64,000 nt of DNA, from positions 2,662,501 through 2,726,500 of the forward strand of contig NZ_CP104965.1 of assembly GCF_025452235.1 (NCBI RefSeq). Direction: 5' to 3'. The position numbers were made by a program, and so were the translations under genes. Position 1 is the stretch's first letter, and every line of letters begins with the position of its first letter. The notes under the pieces are model-generated. The model was not told where the DNA came from. It saw nothing but the letters and a program-made list of their open reading frames with translations, and did not search any database. Source of the stretch: Devosia neptuniae (lineage in GTDB: Bacteria > Pseudomonadota > Alphaproteobacteria > Rhizobiales > Devosiaceae). Below are positions 17,068 to 25,570 of the stretch, one piece after another.

Positions 17068-18078
17068 ATGGCCTTTATGGGCAAGCGTTCTGTGCCCGAA
17101 ACCAGCCAAAATGCTGGCCCGCATATCCCCGTCCTCCTGGACGAGGTGCTGGCGGCCTTGGCGCCGCTGAAAGGCAAGCGCATCGTCGACGGCACGTTTG
17201 GCGCCGGCGGCTATTCGCGCGCGCTGTTGCAGGCCGGCGCCCATGTCGTGGCCATCGATCGCGATCCCAGCGTGCGCCCTTTTGCCGATGCGCTCATGGC
17301 CGAATTTACCGGCCAGATGACTTTCGTGCCCGGCACCTTTTCCGAACTCGATACCCTCGCCGCCGAGCATGGTCCCATTGATGGCGTCGTGCTCGACATT
17401 GGCGTCTCCTCCATGCAACTCGATGAGGCGGAACGCGGCTTCTCCTTCATGCGCGATGGTCCGCTCGATATGCGCATGAGCGGGGAGGGCGAGAGTGCCG
17501 CCGATCTGGTCAATGGGCTGGAAGTCGAAGCGCTGGCCAATCTGCTCTATGCTTTTGGCGAGGAGCGCAAATCGCGCCGCATTGCCCAGTTCATTGTCGC
17601 CGCGCGTGAAACTGCCCCGATAAAGACGACGCTGGAACTGGCCCGCATCATCGAAAAATCCATCGGCCGCAAGCCGGGTGACGCCCATCCCGCAACCCGC
17701 TCGTTCCAGGCCTTGCGCATCGCGGTCAATGGCGAGTTCGATCAATTGGTCGAAGGGCTGTTCGCCGCCGAGCGCCTGCTGAGCGAAGGCGGCAAGCTCG
17801 TCGTCATCACCTTCCATTCGCTGGAAGACCGCATTGTCAAACGCTTCTTCGACCCCGAAAAAGGTGGTCCCGCCCAGTCGCGTCACCTGCCGCAGACCCA
17901 GGGCGAAGCCCTGCGCTGGATCGATGTCGCCAAGGCGCGCAAGCCCGGCGAGGCCGAATTGAGCCGCAATTCGCGGGCGCGTTCGTCCATCCTGCGGGCC
18001 GGCACCCGTTCGGATGCGCCGGCGCGCGCGGTCAAGTTCGCCGGGCTCGGGGTGCCGGTTGTGAGGGGCACGGCATGA
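17068..18078 (+). CDS. rsmH: 16S rRNA (cytosine-1402-N4)-methyltransferase RsmH
   Basis: A 336-residue SAM methyltransferase (also MraW) that modifies C1402 in the ribosomal P site. HIPVLLDEVLAAL at the N-terminus, DGTFGAGGYSRALL as SAM motif I, VLDIGVSSMQLDEAERGFSF and the C-terminal ITFHSLEDRIVKRFF are all diagnostic. GGAG lies just before the ATG at 17068; ATG 17077 is an alternative. It is the first gene of the dcw cluster here. Normally mraZ comes before it, but there is none in the 152 bp after rnpB. The stop overlaps the ftsL start by ATGA. Confidence 0.96.
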   Translation: MAFMGKRSVPETSQNAGPHIPVLLDEVLAALAPLKGKRIVDGTFGAGGYSRALLQAGAHVVAIDRDPSVRPFADALMAEFTGQMTFVPGTFSELDTLAAEHGPIDGVVLDIGVSSMQLDEAERGFSFMRDGPLDMRMSGEGESAADLVNGLEVEALANLLYAFGEERKSRRIAQFIVAARETAPIKTTLELARIIEKSIGRKPGDAHPATRSFQALRIAVNGEFDQLVEGLFAAERLLSEGGKLVVITFHSLEDRIVKRFFDPEKGGPAQSRHLPQTQGEALRWIDVAKARKPGEAELSRNSRARSSILRAGTRSDAPARAVKFAGLGVPVVRGTA

Positions 18079-18458
18079 TCCGCAGTCTCAACATCATCCT
18101 GATTTTTACCAGCGTGATCATGCTGGCCGGCGTTTACACGCTCAAATTTTCCATCGAGCACACGGCCAGCGAGCGGACCGCGCTGGCAGCGCAGATCGAA
18201 AGCCAGGAAGGCGATCTATCCCTGCTCAAGGCCGATTGGGCGGTGCTGAACCAGCCCGGTCATATCGACCCTATCGTCAAGCGGCATCAGGTGGCGCTGG
18301 CGATCGGGCCGGTGCAGCAGAAACAGTTTGGCGCCTTCCAGGATATTCCCATGCGACCGGTCAAACCCAACAATTCCGAGATGGATGCCCTGTTCCAATC
18401 GCTCGAGGCCGGTATCGACCCCATCGATGCCATCCTTGAACTCGAGGGGATCGAGTAA
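18075..18458 (+). CDS. ftsL: Cell division protein FtsL
   Basis: A 127-residue bitopic membrane protein. The transmembrane helix lies at about residues 4-24 (SLNIILIFTSVIMLAGVYTLK), followed by a periplasmic coiled coil (EHTASERTALAAQIESQEGDLSLLKADWAVLNQPGHIDPIVKRH). The phrase LKADWAVLNQPGHI is typical of alphaproteobacterial FtsL. In the divisome FtsL joins FtsB and FtsQ and activates FtsWI. The gene overlaps rsmH by four bases and ftsI by one, so translation is coupled. A long tail (residues 75-127) after the coiled coil is a feature of this bacterial group. Confidence 0.9.
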   Translation: MIRSLNIILIFTSVIMLAGVYTLKFSIEHTASERTALAAQIESQEGDLSLLKADWAVLNQPGHIDPIVKRHQVALAIGPVQQKQFGAFQDIPMRPVKPNNSEMDALFQSLEAGIDPIDAILELEGIE

Positions 18459-20170
18459 TGGCCGTGACCGCAGAAGATCTCTCGCCCACAATCGCGCTGG
18501 ATGGCGGCCGCAAAATTCGCGGCAATCTCACCCAGGCCCGTATCCGCTGGATGGTGCTGGCGCTGGTGCTGGGCTTTGGCGCGGTGGGTGGGCGGCTGGT
18601 GCAATTGGGCATGGTCGTGCCCGATACTACCATCGAGGGGCAGGCGCGCGACATCATCACCGCGACGCGGCCGCCGATCCTCGACCGCAACGGTCTTGAA
18701 ATGGCCGTCGACATTCGCGTGCCCTCGCTCTATGCCGAGCCGCGCCGCATCATCGATGTGGAAGAGGCCGTCACCAAGCTCCGCACCGTTCTGCCCGATC
18801 TCGACGAGACCTGGCTGCGCAACCGCCTCACCGGCGACAAGGGCTTTGTCTGGGTGCAGCGCGAATTGTCGCCGGCCATTCAGGAACGCATCATGCGGCT
18901 GGGTATTCCCGGCATCGAATTCCTCACCGAATCCAAGCGCTTCTATCCGGGCATGACCGAGGCCTCCCACATCCTGGGCTCGACCAATATCGATAACCAG
19001 GGCATTGCGGGCATCGAAAAGCACATGGACGACGATAATGTCGCGCTGTTGCAGGAACTGGGCCTGGCGCGTGGCAATGCCCTGGCGCCGGTGGAACTGT
19101 CGGTCGATATGCGCGTGCAGCATGTCATGCACGAGCAATTGGTCGACGCCATGAGCCGCTACAAGGCCATCGCTGCGGCCGGCGTCATGCTCGACATCCA
19201 TACCGGGGAAGTCATCGCGCTGGCCTCGCTGCCCGATTTCAACCCGAACGACCCCAAGACGGCGCTGGTCAAGGACAGTTTCAACCGCATCACTGCGGGC
19301 ATTTTCGAGCCGGGCTCGATCTTCAAGACGGTCACCATGGCCGGGGCGATGGATAGCGGCGCGGTCAGCATGACCGACCAGTTCGACGCCCGTTTCGGCG
19401 TGCGCTTCGGCCGCTTCACCATTGACGATTTCCACGGCAAGCACCGCATTCTGGCTCTGCCGGAAGTCTATAAATTCTCCTCCAATATCGGCACGATCCG
19501 CGTCATGCAGGCCATGGGCAAGGATAATTTCCGCGCCTTCCTGTCCACCATGGGGTTCGATCAGCGCGTGCCGTTCGAGCTTCCCGAGATGCGCCTGCCC
19601 TCCGTGCCCAAGACCCTGTCCGAAGTGGGTGCGGCGACCGCCTCGTTCGGCCACGGCCTGTCGGTGTCGCCGCTGCATATGGTCACGGCCTATGCGGCCT
19701 TCGTGAATGGCGGCAATTACATCGCGCCCACGCTTTACAAGCGTACCGAGGCTGAGGCCGAGGCGCTGTATCGCCGGGTGATCCAGCCCCAAACCAGCGC
19801 CAATATCCGCGCGCTGATGCGTCTCAATGCCATCGGTGCCGGCGGGTCGGGCTCGCAGATGAACAAGGAAGCCTTGGGCTACCGCGTTGGCGGCAAGACC
19901 GGCACGGCCGAAAAGGTAGTCGATGGGCGTTATTCGTCCAACAAGGTCACCAACTTTTTCGGTTCGGCCTTTCCAATGGAAAATCCGCAATATGCCATGG
20001 TGATCATGGTGGACGAGCCGCAGGCCGAAAATCCGCAATCGGGCACCACGGCGGGCTGGAATGCCGGCACTGTGACCGGCCGCATTGTGCAGCGCGTCGC
20101 ACCCATGCTCGGAATTGCGCCCGATTTCTCCCCGATCATCGACGACTTCGTCCCTTCCGCCTATCGTTGA
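18458..20170 (+). CDS. ftsI: Septal peptidoglycan transpeptidase FtsI (PBP3)
   Basis: A 570-residue class B penicillin-binding protein. A single membrane anchor (residues 31-50, WMVLALVLGFGAVGGRLVQL) is followed by the PBP dimer domain (RPPILDRNGLEMAVDIRVPSLYAEP) and the transpeptidase domain. All three catalytic motifs are present: S287-x-x-K290 (GSIFK), S341-S342-N343 and K480-T-G (GGKTGTAEK). It crosslinks septal peptidoglycan with FtsW in the divisome. The ATG shares a base with the ftsL stop (TAATG). The order rsmH-ftsL-ftsI is conserved. No C-terminal PASTA domain is present, as expected for a Gram-negative. Confidence 0.96.
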   Translation: MAVTAEDLSPTIALDGGRKIRGNLTQARIRWMVLALVLGFGAVGGRLVQLGMVVPDTTIEGQARDIITATRPPILDRNGLEMAVDIRVPSLYAEPRRIIDVEEAVTKLRTVLPDLDETWLRNRLTGDKGFVWVQRELSPAIQERIMRLGIPGIEFLTESKRFYPGMTEASHILGSTNIDNQGIAGIEKHMDDDNVALLQELGLARGNALAPVELSVDMRVQHVMHEQLVDAMSRYKAIAAAGVMLDIHTGEVIALASLPDFNPNDPKTALVKDSFNRITAGIFEPGSIFKTVTMAGAMDSGAVSMTDQFDARFGVRFGRFTIDDFHGKHRILALPEVYKFSSNIGTIRVMQAMGKDNFRAFLSTMGFDQRVPFELPEMRLPSVPKTLSEVGAATASFGHGLSVSPLHMVTAYAAFVNGGNYIAPTLYKRTEAEAEALYRRVIQPQTSANIRALMRLNAIGAGGSGSQMNKEALGYRVGGKTGTAEKVVDGRYSSNKVTNFFGSAFPMENPQYAMVIMVDEPQAENPQSGTTAGWNAGTVTGRIVQRVAPMLGIAPDFSPIIDDFVPSAYR

Positions 20171-20191
20171 AATCCAGAAGGATTCATCCCC

Positions 20192-21637
20192 GTGCCACTT
20201 AGCGTAACGCAGCTGCTCGAAGGCTCCGGCGCCCGCCCCAAAAAGGGCTTGGGCGCAGTCTTTGGCCTCAATTCGGACAGCCGCCGGATCGAGCCGGGCG
20301 ATATTTTCTTTGCCCTGCCGGGCACGCATTCGCATGGCAATGAGCATGTCGATGAGGCGGTCCGGCGCGGCGCGCTCGCCATCATCAGCGATATTGCCCC
20401 GGTTGGCGATCCGGGCGTGCCGGTGATTGTGGTCAAGGATGTGCGCGCCGCCTATGCCCGTGCCGCCTCGCGTATTTTCGAGCCGCAGCCGGAAATCACC
20501 GTTGCGGTCACCGGCACCAATGGCAAAACCTCGGTGGCCTCTTTCGTCCGCCAGATATGGACCTATGCCGGCATTCCCGGCGCCAGCATCGGCACGATCG
20601 GCGTCGAAACCGCCAACCGTCTGATCGAGGGCAGTCTGACCACGCCGGATTCCCGCACGCTGCATCAATCGATGCGCGCGCTCAAGGCGCAGGGCATCAA
20701 TCATGTCGCGCTTGAAGCGTCCAGCCATGGCCTCGATCAGCGCCGGCTCGATGGCATCCATTTCGAGGCGGTGGCCTTCACGAACCTCAGCCGTGATCAT
20801 CTCGACTATCACGCCGACATGGACGAATACCGCAACGCTAAGCTGCGGCTGTTCACCGACCTTTTGGTCGATAGCGGACCGGCCGTGGTCAATGTCGACG
20901 ATCCAGAATACGAACCCTTCATGTTCGCGGCGCTCAGCGCCAGCGCCACGCTGCTGACGGTAGGCCGCGAGGGCGCCTATATCGAAATTCTCTCCATCAA
21001 ACCCGAAGGTTATGGCCAGCGCGTCGAAGTGCGCCATGTCGGGGAAAAGCTCAGTTTCCACCTGCCGCTAACCGGCGAATTCCAGGTGTCCAATGCCCTG
21101 ATCGCCGCGGCGCTCGCCATGTCGACCGGCGTCGATAAGTCCGATGCTTTCCCCGCGCTATCCGAACTGGTCGGCGCCAAGGGACGGCTGGAGCTGGTGG
21201 CCGAGCACAATGGCGCGGCGGTATTTGTCGATTATTCCCACAAGCCGGTGGCGCTGGAATCCGCGCTCGCCTCGCTTCGGCCATATGCCAAGGGAAAGTT
21301 GCGCGTGGTGTTCGGCGCCGGTGGCGATCGGGACAAGGGCAAGCGGCCCATGATGGGTGAAGTTGCCCAGCGCATGGCCGACGACCTCATTGTCACCAAC
21401 GACAATCCGCGCACCGAAGACCCTGCGACCATCCGCGCGGAAATTCTCGCGGCGGCCAAGGGCGCCAAGGAAATCGGCGACCGCAGGGAAGCCATCATCG
21501 CGGCCGTCAAATCGCTGCAACCCGGCGATGTCCTGCTGGTGGCCGGCAAGGGCCACGAGGATTACCAGATCGTCGGCACGACCAAACATCATTTCTCCGA
21601 CCATGAAGTGGTGGCGGAGGCAATCAAGGGGCTCTGA
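20192..21637 (+). CDS. murE: UDP-MurNAc-tripeptide ligase MurE (meso-diaminopimelate type)
   Basis: A 481-residue cytoplasmic Mur ligase that adds the third residue of the stem peptide. The ATP P-loop is TGTNGKTSVA; EASSHGLDQRR and FTNLSRDHLDYH bind Mg and UDP-substrate. DNPR (in VTNDNPRTEDP) is the motif that selects meso-diaminopimelate over lysine. The C-terminal LVAGKGHEDYQIVGTTKHHFSD is also diagnostic. The start is a GTG at 20192 with AAGGA about nine bases upstream. It overlaps murF by one base (TGATG). Confidence 0.96.
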   Translation: MPLSVTQLLEGSGARPKKGLGAVFGLNSDSRRIEPGDIFFALPGTHSHGNEHVDEAVRRGALAIISDIAPVGDPGVPVIVVKDVRAAYARAASRIFEPQPEITVAVTGTNGKTSVASFVRQIWTYAGIPGASIGTIGVETANRLIEGSLTTPDSRTLHQSMRALKAQGINHVALEASSHGLDQRRLDGIHFEAVAFTNLSRDHLDYHADMDEYRNAKLRLFTDLLVDSGPAVVNVDDPEYEPFMFAALSASATLLTVGREGAYIEILSIKPEGYGQRVEVRHVGEKLSFHLPLTGEFQVSNALIAAALAMSTGVDKSDAFPALSELVGAKGRLELVAEHNGAAVFVDYSHKPVALESALASLRPYAKGKLRVVFGAGGDRDKGKRPMMGEVAQRMADDLIVTNDNPRTEDPATIRAEILAAAKGAKEIGDRREAIIAAVKSLQPGDVLLVAGKGHEDYQIVGTTKHHFSDHEVVAEAIKGL

Positions 21638-23031
21638 TGGCACATCTGTTTACGGTCCAAGCCCTGCTGGCCGCCACGGGCGGTCGCGCCGAAGCGGTGA
21701 CCGGGGACGCCATTGGCTCGATTTCCATCGACTCGCGTGAACTTGGCCCCGACGCGCTCTTCGTCGCCATCAAGGGTGACCGTTTCGACGGTCATGACTT
21801 TGTCGAGACTGCGCTGAAAAACGGCGCGGTCGCGGCACTCGTCTCCGAAGGCCGCAGCGAAGGCCCCGGCCGCATCGTGGTTCCTGACGCGCTGCAGGGC
21901 CTGCGCGACATCGCCATTGCCAGCCGCGAGCGCAGTCGCGCCGTCATCGTCGGGGTCACCGGCAGCGTCGGCAAGACCACGACCAAGGAAGCCATCCGCA
22001 TGGTCTTCGAGGCCGCAGGCCAGACCCATGCCTCGATCAAGAGCTTCAACAATCACTGGGGCGTGCCGCTGATGTTGGCCCGCATGCCCGAGGCAACCCA
22101 GTTCGGCGTGTTTGAAATGGGCATGAATGCCCCCGACGAAATCCGCCCGCTCAGCCAATTGGTGCGCCCGCATATCGCTGTCATCACCAATGTCGCCGCC
22201 GCCCATCTTGAAGCCTTCGGCTCGCTTGAGGGTATCGCCGCCGCCAAGGCCGAGATTTTCGAGGGGCTGGAGCCGGGCGGCACCGCCGTGCTCAATGCTG
22301 ATCATCCCCAGCTGCAGGTGCTGCTCGACGCGGCCGCCGTGGCGGGTGTCGCCAATGTCATCACCTATGGCTTTGGCCGCGGCTGCGACTGGCAGATCGT
22401 GGATGTGCAATCGGCCGCCGACCACAGCTTTGCCACGGTGCTGCATGGCAATGACCGCCACGCATTGGCCCTAGCCGTGCCCGGTCGCCACATGCTGGCC
22501 AATGCCGTTGCCGCCATGGCCGTCGGCTACATTGCCGGCGTCGAACCCGATGTGGCCCTGCGCGCACTGGCCGGCTTTGGCGCCCAGCCCGGCCGTGGCC
22601 AGCGGCTGGTGTTCGGACCATCCGACAAGCCGCTGGTGCTGACCGACGAAAGCTACAATGCCAATACCGCCTCGATGGGCGCCGCCCTCGATGTCTTCAC
22701 CGAACAAAAAGCCCCCGGCGGCCGCAAGGTGCTGATCCTGGGCGATATGCTCGAATTGGGCGAACAGGGCCCCGCGCTGCATGCCAGCCTCAAGAACGCG
22801 GTGATCGGCTCGGGCGCCGAGCGCATTTATCTGGTGGGCACCGGCATGGCCGCGCTGGCCGAAGCCTTGGGGGCAGGGCGCGTCACCGCTCACGCAACTA
22901 CCACTGCGGATATCGCGGACATCGTGCTTGGCGATCTTGCCTATGGCGACGCAGTTATGATCAAAGGGTCCAACGGCGTGGGGCTGTCGGGCATCGTCGA
23001 AAAAATCCGCAGCAAGTTCTCCGGACCATAA
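21637..23031 (+). CDS. murF: UDP-MurNAc-tripeptide:D-Ala-D-Ala ligase MurF
   Basis: A 464-residue Mur ligase that adds the D-Ala-D-Ala dipeptide made by Ddl. The N-terminal domain reads SIDSRELGPDALFVAIKGDRFDGHDF, followed by the P-loop GSVGKTTTKE and the central FNNHWGVPLMLARMPEATQFGVFEMGMNAPDEI. DESYNANTASMGAAL in the C-terminal part is a strong MurF mark. The ATG shares its first base with the murE stop. It is followed, after 27 bases, by mraY, so the chain of cytoplasmic to membrane steps keeps its order apart from the missing murD. Confidence 0.96.
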   Translation: MAHLFTVQALLAATGGRAEAVTGDAIGSISIDSRELGPDALFVAIKGDRFDGHDFVETALKNGAVAALVSEGRSEGPGRIVVPDALQGLRDIAIASRERSRAVIVGVTGSVGKTTTKEAIRMVFEAAGQTHASIKSFNNHWGVPLMLARMPEATQFGVFEMGMNAPDEIRPLSQLVRPHIAVITNVAAAHLEAFGSLEGIAAAKAEIFEGLEPGGTAVLNADHPQLQVLLDAAAVAGVANVITYGFGRGCDWQIVDVQSAADHSFATVLHGNDRHALALAVPGRHMLANAVAAMAVGYIAGVEPDVALRALAGFGAQPGRGQRLVFGPSDKPLVLTDESYNANTASMGAALDVFTEQKAPGGRKVLILGDMLELGEQGPALHASLKNAVIGSGAERIYLVGTGMAALAEALGAGRVTAHATTTADIADIVLGDLAYGDAVMIKGSNGVGLSGIVEKIRSKFSGP

Positions 23032-23058
23032 ACCCCAGCCAGCGAGGACGCTTCCTTC

Positions 23059-24144
23059 ATGCTCTATTTTCTCGGTCAGCTGGGCGATGCGGTCTCGGCC
23101 TTCAACGTGTTCCGCTACATCACCTTCCGCACAGCGGGCGCGGTGATCACGGCTTTGTTCTTCGTTTTCCTGTTCGGTCCGGCCATGATCAATGGCCTGC
23201 GCCTGCGCCAGGGCAAGGGCCAGCCGATCCGCGAAGACGGTCCCCAGGGCCACCTGCTGACCAAGAAGGGCACGCCCACCATGGGCGGGTTGATGATCCT
23301 CTCCGGCGCGGTGTTTTCGACCCTGCTGTGGTCCAATCTCACCAATGGTTATGTCTGGGTGGTCCTGCTGGTCACCGTTGGCTTCGGCGCCATCGGCTTT
23401 TACGATGACTATCTCAAGGTCAAGCGCATGAGCCACAAGGGCTTTGGCGGTCGGCAGCGCCTGGCCCTTGAAGCCCTGATCGGCGCCATTGCCTGCTACG
23501 CCATTTCCCAATTGGGCCCCGAGCCCTACGCGACCTCGCTGCTCTTCCCGTTCGTGAAGGGCCTTGCCATCGACCTGGGCTATTTCTTCATTCTTTTCGG
23601 CGGCTTCGTCATTATGGCGGCGGGCAATTCGGTCAACCTCACCGATGGCCTCGATGGCCTGGCCATCGTCCCCGTCATGGTCGCCGCCGCCTGTTTCGCG
23701 CTGATCGCCTATCTGGTCGGCAGCGTGAATTTCTCCGATTACCTGCTGCTCAATTATGTCCCCGGTACCGGTGAATTGTCCGTGGTTTGCGGCGCACTGA
23801 TCGGGGCGGGCCTGGGCTTCCTCTGGTTCAACGCCCCGCCGGCCCAGATCTTCATGGGCGACACCGGTTCGCTGGCTTTGGGCGGTGCATTGGGCGCCAT
23901 CGCCGTCGCCACCAAGCACGAAATCGTCCTGGCCATCATCGGCGGGCTGTTCGTCCTCGAAACCGTGTCGGTGATCGTGCAGGTCACCTCGTTCAAGCTC
24001 ACCGGCAAGCGCGTGTTCCGCATGGCGCCGATCCACCACCATTTCGAACATATGGGCTGGACCGAAAGCCAGGTAGTGATCCGCTTCTGGATCATCTCCT
24101 TCGTCCTGGCCCTGATCGGCCTGAGCTCGCTCAAGCTGCGGTAA
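23059..24144 (+). CDS. mraY: Phospho-MurNAc-pentapeptide transferase MraY
   Basis: A 361-residue polytopic membrane enzyme with about ten transmembrane helices that moves phospho-MurNAc-pentapeptide onto undecaprenyl phosphate (lipid I). [11 protein letters not shown] is the first conserved loop, [16 protein letters not shown] carries the catalytic aspartates, [13 protein letters not shown] binds substrate, and [15 protein letters not shown] and [15 protein letters not shown] complete the signature. The length is canonical. The gene is normally followed by murD; here a 262-bp gap with a repeat follows. Confidence 0.97.
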   Translation: MLYFLGQLGDAVSAFNVFRYITFRTAGAVITALFFVFLFGPAMINGLRLRQGKGQPIREDGPQGHLLTKKGTPTMGGLMILSGAVFSTLLWSNLTNGYVWVVLLVTVGFGAIGFYDDYLKVKRMSHKGFGGRQRLALEALIGAIACYAISQLGPEPYATSLLFPFVKGLAIDLGYFFILFGGFVIMAAGNSVNLTDGLDGLAIVPVMVAAACFALIAYLVGSVNFSDYLLLNYVPGTGELSVVCGALIGAGLGFLWFNAPPAQIFMGDTGSLALGGALGAIAVATKHEIVLAIIGGLFVLETVSVIVQVTSFKLTGKRVFRMAPIHHHFEHMGWTESQVVIRFWIISFVLALIGLSSLKLR

Positions 24145-24198
24145 ACCTGCCTGCGGCCGTTCCGAACTGCCGGCCGTACGCCAACCCCTCCGCAGCGT

Positions 24199-24274
24199 CA
24201 TTGCCCGGTTTATCCGGGCAATCCATCTTTCCGCGCGGGCTGACACATGGATCACCCGGACAAGCCGGGTGATG
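24199..24274. repeat. Palindromic intergenic repeat in the place of murD
   Basis: Two hairpins, TTGCCCGG/CCGGGCAA (24201-24208, 24214-24221) and ATCACCCGG/CCGGGTGAT (24251-24259, 24265-24273), are themselves imperfect inverted copies of each other. The whole is a long dyad with arms of about 28 nt. Elements of this kind are dispersed in Hyphomicrobiales genomes. The rest of the 262-bp gap 24145-24406 holds no reading frame that I can support. Confidence 0.7.
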
Positions 24275-24380
24275 ATGATGGGTATGTATCGGTGTCCCAT
24301 CATTCGATTCGCAAAACGCAAAAGCGGTGGGAAATCGGTAACCATCGGCAGGATACAATTCGAAACGAATTTTATCTGTC

Positions 24381-24406
24381 AGGAGGCCGGCTGAACCGGC
24401 TCGCCC
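24381..24406 (+). promoter_or_regulatory. Distant ribosome binding site of ftsW with an intervening hairpin
   Basis: AGGAGG (24381-24386) is a perfect Shine-Dalgarno but lies 20 bases before the ftsW ATG. GCCGG (24386-24390) and CCGGC (24396-24400) can fold and bring it close. An in-frame TGA at 24392-24394 excludes an earlier start. Confidence 0.5.
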
Positions 24407-25570
24407 ATGATGTTTTCCCGCGCAGAAAAGACCCCTTTGGCCGAATGGTGGTGGTCGATCGACCGCGAACTGCTCGGCGCGCTGATCCTGCTGATGACCT
24501 GCGGCATGGTGCTCAGCTTCGCTGCCAGTCCCCCGGTGGCCGAGCGCATCGGGCTATCGCCCTGGTTCTTCATCATCCGCCACGCCATGTTCTGCCTGCT
24601 GGCCTTGCCGGTGCTGATCGGCACGTCCCTGATGAACCACCGCCAGGCGCGCGTCGCTGCGCTAGTTACCCTGGTCGTCAGCCTCGTCCTGCTCTGGGCC
24701 ACTTTGCGCTTCGGCACCGAGGTCAAGGGCGCGCGGCGCTGGATATCGTTCGCCGGCCAATCGGTGCAGCCATCCGAATTCGTCAAACCGGCCTTTGCCG
24801 TGCTGGGCGCGTGGCTCTTCTCGGAATCCATGGTGCACAAGAATGTGCCCGGCAAAATCCTCGCCACCATGATCATGTTCTCCATCGTCGCCGCGCTTCT
24901 GCTGCAGCCCGATATCGGCCAGACGGCCCTGGTGCTGGCGACCTGGGCGACGCTGCTGTTCATTTCCGGCATTTCGTGGTGGATCATCTTCGGGCTGGCG
25001 GCGGGCGCCGGTGGCCTGCTGGGCGGGGCCTATCTGCTGTTCCCGCACGTGTCGCGCCGCATCGATACCTTCCTCAACCCCGAGGGCGGCGGCAATACCT
25101 ACCAGATCGACCGCGCTTTGCAGTCGCTGCTCGAAGGCGGCTGGTTCGGCCGTGGCCCGGGTGAATCCATCGCCAAAAAGCTCATCCCCGACGCGCATGC
25201 CGACTATGTCTTCTCGGCCGCTGCCGGCGAGTTCGGCATCATCTTCTGCATGGTGCTGGTGACGCTCATCGCCTTCATCGTCATCCGCGCCATGATGGGT
25301 GCGCAGCGCCAGACCAGCCTCTTTGCGCGCCTGGCGTCCTCGACCCTGGCCATCCAGTTCGCCATGCAGTCGGGCATCAACCTGGCGGTGAATCTCAACC
25401 TCATTCCCCCCAAGGGCATGACATTGCCATTCGTGAGCTATGGCGGTACGTCGATGATCGCGATTGCCTTCGGCATGGGGCTGATGCTGGCCCTCACGCG
25501 CACCAAGCCCGAGGAGCGAATGGTCACAGGTCTACCCGTCTACAAGAGCGCATTGGCACCAGCTGAATGA
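24407..25570 (+). CDS. ftsW: Septal peptidoglycan glycosyltransferase FtsW
   Basis: A 387-residue SEDS-family protein with about ten transmembrane helices that polymerises glycan strands from lipid II with FtsI. GARRWISFAGQSVQPSEFVKPAF, LLQPDIGQTALVLATWATLLF, and the catalytic loop region GGWFGRGPGESIAKKLIPDAHADYVFSAAAGEFG are diagnostic, as is the C-terminal PFVSYGGTSMIAIAFGMGLMLAL. The start is ATG 24407 (or 24410), fixed by an in-frame stop just upstream. The stop overlaps the murG start by ATGA. The gap before it suggests ftsW may have its own promoter. Confidence 0.96.
   Translation: MMFSRAEKTPLAEWWWSIDRELLGALILLMTCGMVLSFAASPPVAERIGLSPWFFIIRHAMFCLLALPVLIGTSLMNHRQARVAALVTLVVSLVLLWATLRFGTEVKGARRWISFAGQSVQPSEFVKPAFAVLGAWLFSESMVHKNVPGKILATMIMFSIVAALLLQPDIGQTALVLATWATLLFISGISWWIIFGLAAGAGGLLGGAYLLFPHVSRRIDTFLNPEGGGNTYQIDRALQSLLEGGWFGRGPGESIAKKLIPDAHADYVFSAAAGEFGIIFCMVLVTLIAFIVIRAMMGAQRQTSLFARLASSTLAIQFAMQSGINLAVNLNLIPPKGMTLPFVSYGGTSMIAIAFGMGLMLALTRTKPEERMVTGLPVYKSALAPAE

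Noticed and set aside
18287..21061. 924-residue open frame on the minus strand across ftsI and murE
   Set aside because: It is the mirror of strongly conserved coding DNA in a GC-rich genome; its protein is low-complexity (Gly/His/Arg-rich) with no domain, while both plus-strand genes are certain.
22471..24345. 624-residue minus-strand open frame opposite murF and mraY
   Set aside because: Shadow of two secure genes; its only non-shadow part reads through the palindromic repeat, giving the familiar artefact ending in repeat-derived residues.
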